Of a stretch of DNA of 64,000 nucleotides, positions 1-12,300 are shown one piece after another. The DNA lies in contig CM035807.1 in the NCBI GenBank assembly GCA_020466095.1, positions 48,473,004-48,537,003 on the forward strand, given 5' to 3'. Each line of letters starts with the position of its first letter. Position 1 is the first letter of the stretch. This stretch comes from Chlorops oryzae. Its lineage: Eukaryota; Arthropoda; Insecta; Diptera; Chloropidae. A model generated the notes under the pieces. The model was not told the DNA's origin, searched no databases, and worked only from the letters and a program-made list of their open reading frames with translations. Both the position numbers and the translations under genes were made by a program.

Positions 1-110
1 GTCCTAGTGAGAACATAGCATCAACAATTGACTAATGTAAAAGGCCTCACGTTTTGCTCTCAAAGAGCTATCGATATTAAGAAGTTCGTCAGTGTTCGGT
101 AAATCGATGT
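1..110. other. Unassigned flank
   Basis: Short stretch left of the first LINE fragment. I see no open frame, RNA gene or repeat end in it. Confidence 0.3.
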
Positions 111-1077
111 TGTATGCAAATCCCAAAAGTCGAGTACATTCTGCTGCCGGAATTTCATCAGAATTTTCAATATCTTTAGGCGTTTACCAAGGATCAGCTC
201 TCTCTCCTCTTTTGTTCATATTAGTTATGGATTCAATAACCGAAGACCTACAAATATCACCTCCCTGGACGTTACTATATGCAGATGATGTTCTTCTTGC
301 CTCAACCAATAAAAGCTCCTTACAGCAACAAGTACAAGACTGGCATGATAGATTGTCTATGTTTGGACTACGTTTGAATGTCGGGAAAACAGAATACATG
401 ACAACAGACAACTGCGAAAAAGGGAACATCAAAATAAATAACACTGACCTACCAAGGACGGAAAAATTTAAATATCTTGGGTCGACACTCTCTGCTGACG
501 GGACGATCACTCGCGAAGTTACTGAGAGAGTTAACGCCGCTTGGCTTAAGTGGCGTTCAACGACTGGTGTTATGTGCGATAATAAGATAAGCGACCGCTT
601 AAAATCCAAAATTTACCGCACAGTCATCAGGCCAGTCGCTCTTTATAGTACCGAATGTCTACCAGCAACGAAAGTAGCAGAAAGAAAGGTCAGTGTTATG
701 GAAACAAAGATGCTTCGCTGGATATCCGGACTCACTCGTCTTGATCATGTTCCAAACGTAGACAACCGTAGACGCTATGGAGTTACACCAATTATTGGGA
801 AAATGCGGGAAGCAAGGCTACGCTGGTATGGACACGCCCTGAGAGCAAATGAGGAAACTTTGGCTAAGAAAGGCTACGCACTGGAAATTCAAGGTTACAG
901 AAAACGGGGGCGTCCGAAACAGCCCTGGATGGACACAATAAAATGTGACCTAGAGGCTGTAGGACTTACCTCGGATGATGCAACCGGCAGAACAAAATGT
1001 GGAACGGGTCGCGTTTTGCGGACCCCGGGATAGACCGGGATAGTTAAACACGCAAGAAGATGAAGAAGAACAACAAC
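111..1077 (+). mobile_element. 5'-truncated RTE-type LINE, copy 1
   Basis: The 3' part of the reverse transcriptase of a non-LTR retrotransposon. The frame is open from about 111 to the stop at 1031-1033. The YADD catalytic motif lies near 280-291. It is followed by the RTE-type C-terminal region, with [21 protein letters not shown] and a basic GRP-W segment. The nominal Met at 92 is upstream sequence: similarity to copy 2 (15448-17186) starts at 'TGTATGCAAATCCC' near 111, so the real start is lost. The tail ends in GAAGAAGAACAAC-type short repeats, as RTE elements do. Compared with copy 2, the last ~20 codons have small indels. It ends about 155 bp upstream of the Scamp start codon. Confidence 0.85.
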
Positions 1078-1233
1078 TGGGAATTTTTATGCGAATTTTG
1101 ATGAGAGTAAAGGGAAAAAATTATATTTTTAGGACTTTTTAAGGGAATTCCAGTCAAAAAAGACCCCAGCACTGGGAAGAATATCAAAAAACATTTGGCA
1201 GCACTAATGAACAAAAAGGTCAATGCAAGTAAT

Positions 1234-1501
1234 ATGTCTGGCTTTAACGACAATTCTTTTGGGAGTCCTTTCTCCGAAAATCCATTTTCCGTGAGAGATG
1301 ATGTAGTTTGCATATTTCATTCAACTGATTTTATTGAAAAATATATTTTAGGATCCTGCGATCGAGCAAATTACAACCAATACGACAAACGTTCAAAGTA
1401 CTTTAGACGAATATAACCCCTTCGAACAAGCAAATGCAAAACCTAATTCAACAATTAATACCGAAAATACTGCAGCGGTGTATAAAAGTCCGAAATTGAT
1501 T
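1234..1501 (+). CDS. Scamp: Scamp exons 1 and 2
   Basis: Exon 1 opens with ATG at 1234 and encodes 19 residues, including ENPF. Its donor is GTGAGA at 1291 and the 61-bp intron ends TTTTAG at 1351. Exon 2 (1352-1501) begins DPAIEQIT and contains LDEYNPF. I end it at 1501 because GTGAGA at 1502 repeats the exon 1 donor and keeps phase 0 into exon 3. A weaker donor, GTGTAT at 1478, is the alternative. The same frame hits TGA at 1551 if unspliced. Confidence 0.8.
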
Positions 1502-4500
1502 GTGAGACAGTGTCGGCTTTCCAATGCGCAATCCAAGCTCTACTTGGTTTGACCAGTAGTTTTCTTGATAGGCAAGACGGTGATACGTCAATGCTGCCGT
1601 CACCATCCACTGTCGAATTGTCTGGACTTCTTGTTAATGTCACATGAAGTGCTAATGCAACTTTGGAACGAGTGCAAAAGCCACGGACCCTGCTGGATAT
1701 AAGATGTCTTTTAATATAAATACTCCAGTATAAAGCAAAAAATACCGGAATTCTGTTGCTTTAAACCGTTCAAGTTCTTTAAACGATCAACATACTTTTC
1801 ATTACGCGAAGACAAACTATATGCATATGGAAAGATGCGAATGCTTTTTCCTGATAAAACTAAAGTTCTTTTATTTAAAATTCTTAATTCAATTCTTACA
1901 GCCCATCTCTCGATTTCATCATACGGAACGGCACCCCAGTTCATGCGTTGGAGTGGACTGAAAGCCATATAATCTTAATAAATATTTTATTAGTATTTTT
2001 TTTTTTTTAGTTTTAAGATTCATAACTTGTTGTTAGTTCATATGATATGAAGATGCAATAATAAAAACCCGTTAAAAAAAAATTAAATTCTTACACATGT
2101 TGTTTGTAGGACGTCAGCATTAAGAGAGCGCGTAAAGTGACAGAGTTGCCACTAAAACAAAAATTCTATTCTTAGCTATAAAATTTCATTTGGAAAATTG
2201 TTTAATGCTGCTGGTTGCCACAGTACTCCCCTTTAAGAAGGCTTTATGGTCAAAAGACAAGTTTTTTGAAAGTAACCCGACGACTACGACGGAGAACAGA
2301 AGACGATGGTGTTGGTTTTCCGACACACTCCGATAATTTTTCGCCTGCTAAGTATGCTGGTTTCAGCCGGTCGACAGAAACGGTGCTGGATTTTCCGTTA
2401 ATCTTGTTTTTGAAGAATTTGTTGTGTCTGCTTCTGACTTCAAATGGGCCATTATAGGGTTTTGATAGTTATGGTCGTCTCGAATCGTTGCGCAGGAAAA
2501 TGCTTTTGCACGTTTTCGAATCTGGATGAAAGATGACTTTATTTTGGATGTGCCAAGTTGTGTTGGACGGACGGATGATCTTCATTGCGTTGCGGAGTTT
2601 GATGATTAGATCGGATTGCGATGTTACGTTCGGACTCTACATAAAATTCGGATGGTATGCGTAAGGTAGTTCCGTACACGATCTCTGCTGGCTCCTAATA
2701 AAATGGTTGGTAGGAAATCGGTCCAATGATTAGTATCGACGCACAAAATTGCTGCCTTGAGTGTTCTGTGCCATCTTTCGATGATATCATTCGATTTGGG
2801 GTGGTATGGCGAGGTACGAAGGTGTGTGATACCCAGTATACGAGTTAGCTCGGAAAAAAGCGTAGATTGAAATTGTCATCATTGGTCTGAAGTTATGTTT
2901 GCCGGTACGCCGAACCTGGAAATCCAGTTATCGAGAAGAGCTTTTGCGACTGTTTGCGAAGTCATATCTGGAATAGGAATAGATTCTGGCCACCTTGTAA
3001 CTCTATCTATTATAGTTAAGCAGTATCGGTAGTTGTCGCTCGGCGGAAAAGGTCGTACGATGTCGAGATTTATGTGCGAAAAGCGTGTTTTGATGCTTGG
3101 GTAAGACTGTGAAGGTGAAGCGATGTGACGATGAATTTTCGCTCTTTAGCATTGAATGCACAATTTCGTAAATTCATGGCTGTCTTTCTGACTACTAGGC
3201 CAGACAAATCTTTGTGCCATCATTTTCGACGTTGCCCCAATACCTGGGTGACAGAAATTATGTGTTGCCATTAGGGTGGCCGCGTGGAAGCGCTTTGTTA
3301 CAAATGGTCTGATGACGTTGCCTTTAGTATCACAGTAAACCTGTTTGGTCCTACCCGGAACGGTGAACAATTTTAATTGCAATGACGAATTTTTGTCCTG
3401 AAGGATTTTGCTTAATCCATTATCATTCCGCTGATCCCGAGCGAGACTTTCGTAGTCGATGTGTGATTGTTCGATAGCAGCAATACGCGAAAGCATGTCA
3501 GCGACTACGTTGTTTTTGCCGTTTACGTGAAGTATGTCGGTCGTAATTTTCGAGATGAAGTATAGCTGTCTCGCCTGTCCGATGCTTGTTCTAGTTTTTG
3601 TTGAACCACATACATAAGCGGCTTGTGATCTGTAACAATATGGCAGTTCTTCCATTCCATCATGAATCTAAAGTGTCGCATTGCGTAATAGATGGCGGTT
3701 AGTTCTCTGTCGTAAGTGCTGTAACGTACCTGAGCCTTGTCGAACTTTTTTGAAAAATACCCCAGAGGCTCGAATTTGTTGTTGATGACCTGATGAAGTA
3801 CAGCACCTGCGGCTAAGTCAGAAGCGTCGACCCATAATGAAAGTTCAGCCTCCTTGCCAGGATGAGTCAAAATTGCACACGTTCAGGTAACGGAATTGCT
3901 GTGCAGATGAAAAATTTTGAAAAATCGTCTATAAATGTTAAAATGTATTTATTTCCTCTCGGTGTTTCCGGTAGGGGGCCTACCATATCCATATAGACTT
4001 TGTAGAAAGGGCAATGAGCTATGTGTGTGAGTACCATGGGCATTCTTTCTACTTTTGAGCATTTATTCTGCTGACATTTTTCGCAGTTTTTTATATAGTC
4101 TCGAATCTCTCTATGCTGCCGTTCCACTTGTACTGCCGGCGAATGCGGAAATATGTTTTATAGCTCCCTTGTGGCCTCCTAAAGGCCCATCGTGAAAATT
4201 TTTAAGCACCTCTTTGATGTCCTTCCTCTGTGTTAAAAATTCTGCCAAATCCTCTGTCTCTATTTGACCTGTGAGATTTGTATCTTCCAAATCATCGATG
4301 CGTTTATTTCGCTCCGTATTTTCTTTGCTGTGCTCTGTTTTGGACTGTCTTTGTGCTCTTGTTACCACTGACAAGATTATTTTCATATGGTAATCGGCTC
4401 AGTGCGTCTGCGTTTAAGTTGTACTTTCCAGCCTTGTAACAGATTTCGAATTCAAATTCCGAGAGCTTATGGCGGAATCTCGACAATCGGGATGTCTGAT

Positions 4501-7500
4501 CTTTTAAGTTTGCTATGCCCTTTAGGGGTTTGTAGTCTGTGTAAACCGTAAAGAGGCGGACTAAAAGGTAGCAACGGAAATTTTTTGTTGCCCACACATT
4601 GGCAAGGAATTCCTTTTCGATTGTTGAATAGCGTTTCTCTGTTGCGCTTAATGCTGGGCTTGCGAACGCGATTGGTTGATCTTCGCCTGGCGCCCCTTGC
4701 GAAAGGACTGCACCGAGTGCTTCGTTGCTCGGATCGGTTGTTAGCATGAATGGCTTTGTAAAATCTGCATACTTTAGTGGTGGTGAACTAGTAATTGCAG
4801 CTTTAACGGCTATTACTGCCATTTGGCATGCCTCCGTCCAAACAAACTCATATTTTCTTAGCAGTGATGTCAAAAGTATAAGAAGCGCTGCTGCATTTGG
4901 TATGAATTTTCGGTAGTAGTTTGCCAATCCCAGGATCGCTTGCAATTCTTTTTTATTTTTCGGTATCGGGAAAATTTTGACACATTCAACCTTACTTGGG
5001 TCCGGCCGTACGGCTTGGTTGGAGCACTTGTGACCCAAATAGAACACTTCCTTCCTTAAGAAATGGCATTTTTCTGTTTGTATTTTCAATTGACTGCTTC
5101 TAAGGGCTTGAAGTACTTCACGTAGCCTTATTTCGTGTTGCTTCAGGTTACTTCCGTAAATGACTATGTCATCCAAATAAACAAAACAATCGCCGCCTTG
5201 CAAGCCGATCAGAATATTATTCATACTCCTTTGAAAGGTGGCCGGGGCTTCAGAGAGTCCAAATGGCATTCTTACAAATTCGTAATGTCCTACTCCAGTG
5301 CTGAATGCTGTTTTCTCTGTCTTTCTCATTCAAAAGCACTTGATGGTATCCGCTGCTAGGTCTAGCGTTGTGAAATATCGGCTGCAACCGAGTTGGTCGA
5401 CATTCTCATCAATGCGTGGATCAGAAATACCTGCTTGATGGTTACGTCATTCCGTTGCCGGAAATCGACCACCAATCGCCATTGCTTTTGCCCGTCCGCA
5501 CCTGCCTTTTTAGGCACTAGAATGATTGGTGCGTTCCAAGGTGATTAGCTTGGGGCAATTATGCCTTGGGCTAACATCTCTCCCACCTGTTTGTTTATCT
5601 CCGCCTTGTCGGCCTCCGGAATGCGGTATTGTCGAACATTTATATAGGTGCTTTCCCGACCTCTGTAGGTATTTCGTGGTTGAGCACAGTGGTGTAACTC
5701 AATTCGTCACCCTTTAGGTGGAAAACATCCGCATATTCTCTGCACGTATCGACTATGGACTGTAATTTCTTCGTCGTTCAAATGTTCCTCCAATTTCAAG
5801 GAATTTTTAAATAGATTTGTCCTCTCATCTGACTGAGCACTCTCAGTTTTTTTTTTTTTCAAAGAATAAAATGTAAATATATTAATAAAAAAATTTAATT
5901 CTGATAAAAACCTTTTTTATTCGGAATTTTTTGGTAAAATGTACTTGCCAAAATCAATTTTCGTCGATTTAATCCTTAAATTTTTGAAATAAAAATTTTT
6001 TTTATCCATAGAATGGGAGCACATAAATAGCACATAATTCCCACCTACTTAAATTTTTTTGAAAAATTCTAAAACGGCTCAATTTTGCAGTGGAAGCTAC
6101 ACCCCCTTTTCATACAAAATGTTTTCGTCCTTAAAATCTGACAGGGACGAGCACAAAATTTTCTGAGTAAGGACATAAATAGCACATAAAAAGCACTTAA
6201 TTTGGGCAACAAAATTTTTTAATTTCAGGAAAAGGGGGGTGCAGCTGCACGGACCTGTTAACTTCTGATGTGTTTGCCGTTCTATACTCCTTTAATAAGG
6301 AGTATTTTAGTTCCGTGCCTCCTCCTATTTTATCATTTTTTCCCGATGCGTTAAGTATTGTTATGAATCCGATTCCATCTTGGGGCTTCGTAAGAGTCTC
6401 CTATATATTTATATGTTCCGCAATTTATTTGTTATGCACCACTACTTCCTCTTGGAGCAGTCCGGTGCTTATCTGCGCAATTCTTGCTGTTCTAGGGGGA
6501 ATTTTGATGGTCTCCGCCATACATATCCTTTCCCATCTCACACTTTGTGGCACTGTTGCCACTAAGTTACCTTCTTCCTTAAATGTCAATTCCTTTTTAA
6601 TCGTGTCCAAGATAGTTCTGTTCCAGAGCATGTCTCTTCCCAGGAGACCATCTGCTGGCAAACTGCTATCACGTGGCACAACATGCATTACCATATCTAA
6701 TGTTGGAATTGCCTTGTGTTTAATTTTTACGGTTCCAATTGTGTTTAGCTTGCCTTCAAATGCTCCTCTTAAGCATTTCGTGTCCTCTTTGTTTATTGGC
6801 ACATCTTCCACTAGTACTTCTCTTTTTACTAGGCTTGCGTCCGCTCCTGAGTCGATCAATAGAGTGTTGCTGCCATTGATAGCCTGATTGCAGGTTATAT
6901 CGATGTATGCATCGTCCACTCGAGCCTTAGTTGCCGCGGTCCAGCTTGCCTTTTCGTTGCCTTGCGAGTCCACTAATCTGATTTTGTCGCTGATAGCCTG
7001 TTCGCAGGATAATTCAACGCGTTCATCTTTTCGTGTACTTGGATCGATTGTCCAAGGTTTTTTCGCATTTTGGCAAAACGTCGTCAACAGGAGGAACATT
7101 ATCAGCCCTAAATATCTAAAAAAGTTATTTATGCGCCTGGTGCCTTCTAGCCATCCTACAGACGTTGCTCTTCTTTCTTCGGTTTTTACCTCACATACAG
7201 GGTAGGTGAACACTGTAACCGTATTCTTGAAAGATACTTTCTTCTTTTAGTTTGTATCCTTTTTCCGTTTCATTTTCTATGTGTATTGCCATTTTTCGCC
7301 TTATTTCAGTTTCCATTTCGCTCATTGGTATTTCTCTCCTTGATTTTCCCCATTTGCATTTCCTTGAAGTATCATTGCCAAGGCTGTCCAAGGGGACCTC
7401 TTGGTATCTGGGTTTCATACCTTTGTGGTTCATTGTTTTATTATTGTACCGATCGCCTGCCTTTTGGTTTTGTCTTTGTTCTTGGGCAGTGTTTGACCGC

Positions 7501-9290
7501 TTTTTGTATTTCGTTTTGGCATTCCAGTCTACTGACCAAGACGGGGCCGCTGGGAGTTTTTTGTAATTCTTGCCTCTCCTGTGGACAGTTTCTAGATATA
7601 TGTCCGATTCCTTTATAGATGAAACACTGTAGTTGGTTGTTCTCGTTGGGTCTTCGTCGATTACTCTGTCTCAGTCTTGGTTGTGTGTTCTGCTGTCTGT
7701 TTTCCCTCTTGCAGAATCTATTAGTTTGATGCCCTTTTATTTGGTATTTCTCACAAAATAGGCTGCCCAATTTCGTCCAACAAGTTTCCGCTGTATGTCC
7801 TGACTTTCCACAGCGTGTGCATGCAGGCTTGGTTGTTTTACTCGCCTCTACTGTTTGTTGCTTGTCCTTTTGCCACCCCGGGCTCTCCTCGTGTCCATAG
7901 ATGCCACACAGCTTGCAATATGGTGTATTTGTCCTTTTTATACAAATATCTGTTGTGGGACCTTGCTGTTGGCAAAAAGAGCATATCAATTCGGTTGTTG
8001 GGGCCGAGTTGATTGTGTTTGTATTTAGTTGATTTGCTCTAAGAATATTTTCGGAATTCTCAGCTGCTTCTATGAGATGCCTCAAGTTCGGGTCTTTCAT
8101 ATTGACAAGCGCCTGCTTTAGCGGTTGGTCCTGTAGACCTATTATGAAATGTCTTTTTGCCAGATTTTGGTATTCACACAGCGCTGCCTTTGATTCTTCC
8201 ACCGTCCGTTTTTTCGTTATAATTCTTCATGCTTAGGTAGGTCTCCATTCGACCTCCAAACAATGATGCGGATTCCCCCAGCTGTTGGTGTCCATTAATA
8301 ATGTCCGCTCTTATATCCTCCAAAATTCTTACCGTTGCATAGGTTTGCTGCACAAAGTCGCGCAGTTTACTTAGAGTTTCGAATTTTCTGGTGCCAATTG
8401 TGTTGAACGCGGCCCCCGACAGTCGCTGCCTCTTACATGTAATGGCTTTCTGCAGGTCCTCCGGGGCGGTCATACAATTGAGCAATTATATGCCTTCGAC
8501 AAATTTTATTACGTCCGCCTTTAACTGAGGTCCTCTTGCTCCGGAAAAAGATGCTACGAAGCGTTGTACATTTTTGACAATTTCTGCAACATTCTGTGAA
8601 TTTGCCATTGTTACTTGAATTTGCCATTGTTTCTTGAATTTTGGGTTTTTTTACTTGTGCTGGTGTTTTTACAGTTGATCCGTTGATTGGCGTTGTCGTG
8701 GAATTTTCTGATGTACGTCTTGCGGGAAGTGGAGATGTGCTGCAAACTATTCTTAATTCTCTCTTCAGGTTTCCAATTTCTAATTTCAGAAATTGAATTT
8801 CTTTCTCCTTTTCTTTGAGATTGGTTTTGTCCTTTTCTATGGACTCCGAAATGTCCTTTCCTACTGCTGTCTGAAGAGCTTTTTTAGAGATTCCTTCTGC
8901 TCATCTGATTCTTCTATCAGCAAGATCGCTTTATCGATTCGCTCCCTTAAATCTTTGCAGTCCTTTTTTAAATAGCCAACCGTCTCTTCCAATTGTCGTA
9001 TTTTGTCCTTGGCGACTTCGTTTGATACGGTTACCGAATTTTTCGCTTTTTCTATCAGAAAAACCGCTTCTTGCAATTGATTAAACCGCGCTAATGCAAC
9101 TTGGTTTGATATTAATAATAAGAATTCTTTATTTGGGTTGACCTCTCTTATCAATTCCCACGCTTCTGCTTGGAGGATGCTTGAGTGTTCTTCGGATTCT
9201 TTTAGTTGTCGCAAAGCCTCACACCCTTTTTCCATAAATTGATATATACAACGGAATTTCCGTTTAAAATTAGAGAGAAAACCAAAATAT

Positions 9291-9338
<48 letters not shown>

Positions 9339-12300
9339 AAAAAAAGGTCCTTTACCGCGAATAGAGTTGAAAAAAAAGGATTTCTCTTTTAAATCGCAAT
9401 ATGTAGAATTTTGTACTCCCCATACTTTATGCGTATTTTATAACTGGTTCTTGCTGGATGATGTTGCCTTTGATTTTCCTTGCAGCTTTAATGCTTTTAA
9501 ATTACTCATTATTGTTTTATAAAATTTTTAAAAAGGTTCTTCGTTATGCCTTTATTGCGTTTGCGCTGATAAGGTGTGCTTCGTGTTGTGGTTATTAATG
9601 GTATGTCTCTATAAATCATAACGCGAGCTTCTTCCGTATGATCCGATATATGAGCTATTTGGAGAGCTTCATTAAAAGTCGAATACTTGCTGCGATTTTT
9701 TGTGCTCTGTTTGCATTTGTTATGCCTCGCCTTAGCATATTCGTGTCAAAATTTGACGGCTGTAAGTCAATTAGTTTGTGAGATAGAGCGTCTTTTGTGA
9801 AGCAACTTTTGTTATTGTGAAAAAAAAAAAAATGGAAAAAAAAGGAATTTCGTGTTTTGATAAAATACTGTTTTCTGAAGGGAAAAAATGCAGTGGAAGC
9901 AAAAACTTGGCTTGATAATGAGTTTCCGGACTCTGCCCCAGGAAAATCAACAATAATTGGTTGGTATGCAAAATTCAAGCGTGGTGAAATGAGCACGGAG
10001 GACGGTGAACGCAGTGGACGCCCGAAAGAGGTGGTTACCGACGAAAACATCAAAAAAATTCACAAAATGATTTTGAATGACCGTAAAATGAAGTTGATCG
10101 AGATAGCAGAGGCCTTAAAGATATCAAAGGAAGGTGTTGGTCATATCATTCATCAATATTTGGATATGAAAAAGCTCTGCAAAATGGGTGCCGCGCGAGC
10201 TCACATTTCACCAAAAACAACAACGTGTTGATGATTCTGAGCGGTGTTTGCAGCTGTTTACTCGCAATACACCCGAGTTTTTGCGTCGATATGTGACAAT
10301 GGATGAAACATGGCTCTATCACTACACTCCTGAGTCCAATCGACAGTCGGCTGAGTGGACAGCGATCGGTGAACCGTCTCCGAAGCGTGGAAAGACTCAA
10401 AAGTCCGCTGGCAAAGTAATGGCCTCTGTTTTTTGGGATGGGCATGGAATAATTTTTATCGATTATCTTGAGAAGGGAAAAACCATCAACAGTGACTATT
10501 ATATGTCGTTATTGGAGCGTTTGAAGGTCGAAATCACGGCAAAACGGCCCCATATGAAGAAGAAAAAAGTGTTGTTCCACCAAGACAACGCACTGTGCCA
10601 CAAGTCATTGAGAACGATGGCAAAAATTTATGAATTAGGCTTCGAATTGCTTCCCCACCCACCGTATTCACCAGATCTGGCCCCCAGCGACTTTTTCTTG
10701 TTCTCAGACCTCAAAAGGATGCTCGCAGGGAAAAAATTTGGCTGCAATGAAGAGGTGATCGCCGAAACTGAGGCCTATTTTGAGGCAAAACCGAAGGAGT
10801 ACTACCAAAATGGTATCAAAAAATTTGAAGGTCGTTATAATCGTTGTATCGCTCTTGAAGGGAACTATGTTGAATAATAAAAACGAATTTTGACAAAAAA
10901 ATGTGCTTTTCTTTGTTAGACCGGGGACTTATCAGCCAACCTGTTACAACATTGGACTTGATAATTGCTGCTTTTTCTCCAGACGTCTGAAGTGTTGAAA
11001 TTTGTATTGAATTTAATTCCGAAATTAAACTTTCAATGTTTTCATCGAATTTAGATATTGGTTTTCTGCCTTGTGTTGCTCTGGATTACTCATCTAATAT
11101 TTGGCTTGAATATTTCTTTGAAGTTTTTTAGTAGTTCTACTATGTTCGATGTGCTAAGTAATTCCAGTTTCGTTTTTGTTTTATCTAGTATTTCTGTGTT
11201 GAAGACTTAAGCAAAATGACTTGTTTTTTTAATATCAGGATTTTCGGTATTAAATAAGTCGACTAGATTTTTAAATTTTTGTGAGTCTTCTGGTCTTCCT
11301 GAGAATTCAGGTATAGCCTTAGTATAGTGCATCACGTTGAAGTTAGAATCTGTAATTTTGGGACTTGCTTTATTTCTGCAATAGAGTGATGAGAATGATG
11401 AGATGCACTTTGAAATGACTGTGAATTTCTATGGTCCTCTAATATGCTGTTCAAAATCGCAAGGATCGCGGAATAAAGGTCTCTGGCTGTTTTTGTGATT
11501 GTTGTTTGAAGGTTTTCGTCTGCGTCTTTAATAGCAGCAATAAAGCCGGTGAATAATAGCTCGTTTTCTTTTTTTTCATTATGCTGTGTGCTGAGATAGT
11601 TTTGACGTCAGTAATGCATGCTACTGATCTAGCTGTTTTAAGAGCTTCTTGCCTTTTATTATTATTATTATTATTTTATTTTTTTTGGTTAATTCTGTAG
11701 TTTTTAATGGCTTAACTTATTACAGAGACGATTAATGTTAGCTCAATTAATAAAAGATTTTCATGTTGATCGAGAAGTTCTGAGTGATAATTTTGATTGT
11801 TCATTATCTGAACCTGCGGGTCTCCCGATTGTGTTGTTGTTTTTGAGTTCGGAGTTCCCATGGTTTTTGGAATAATTAAAGCAATGTATTGGTGTTTATT
11901 TTCTTATTTCTTTTACTTGAGCATTAATTATATGTTGCTCGTCCTTGGTAGTACATAGATGCAACTGCTTGTAGAGGTGATTGGAGGTAATTTTTTTTAT
12001 ATAATATTAGTCCTCCACGACGTTTTGATTTGGTTTTTGATATTACTTTCTCCTTTTTTTTTTGTCGGATTCCCCCCCTACTTTCTGAGGGCCTCTTGAG
12101 TTGTAATGGTCTTTGGTCCCAATTTGCACGAGGTTGAAGGTGGAGTTATTCGGTTTTTATTGAATACTCTCGAAGGAACGTATGACGGATAGGTTGCTCG
12201 TACACCTTCTGGAGCGTATTCCTCAACGTTCAGTTTTTTGGTCTTCAAAGTATTTTTCCCAAAAGCTAATAATTCGATTGACGTCTTTCCATGTTTGTTG

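Larger units (their letters stand above)
3876..9240 (-). mobile_element. Gypsy-type Ty3 LTR retrotransposon, degenerate, 3' end missing
   Basis: On the minus strand gag, protease, RT, RNase H and the start of integrase follow in the normal Ty3 order from 9235 down to 3876. Many frames are broken and an AT-rich block interrupts it at 5838-6257. The rest of integrase and the 3' LTR are replaced by the CsRn1-like remnant. The 5' LTR was not identified. The RNase H wording ([15 protein letters not shown]) fits the gypsy/17.6-type lineage, but lineage assignment by eye is uncertain. Confidence 0.8.

Noticed and set aside
6270..6887. 205-codon + strand hydrophobic frame
   Set aside because: Antisense of the protease region, which has recognisable motifs on the minus strand.
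9294..9333. GA repeat as a GAGA-factor promoter element
   Set aside because: A plain microsatellite in a dead retrotransposon leader. No core promoter or gene follows.
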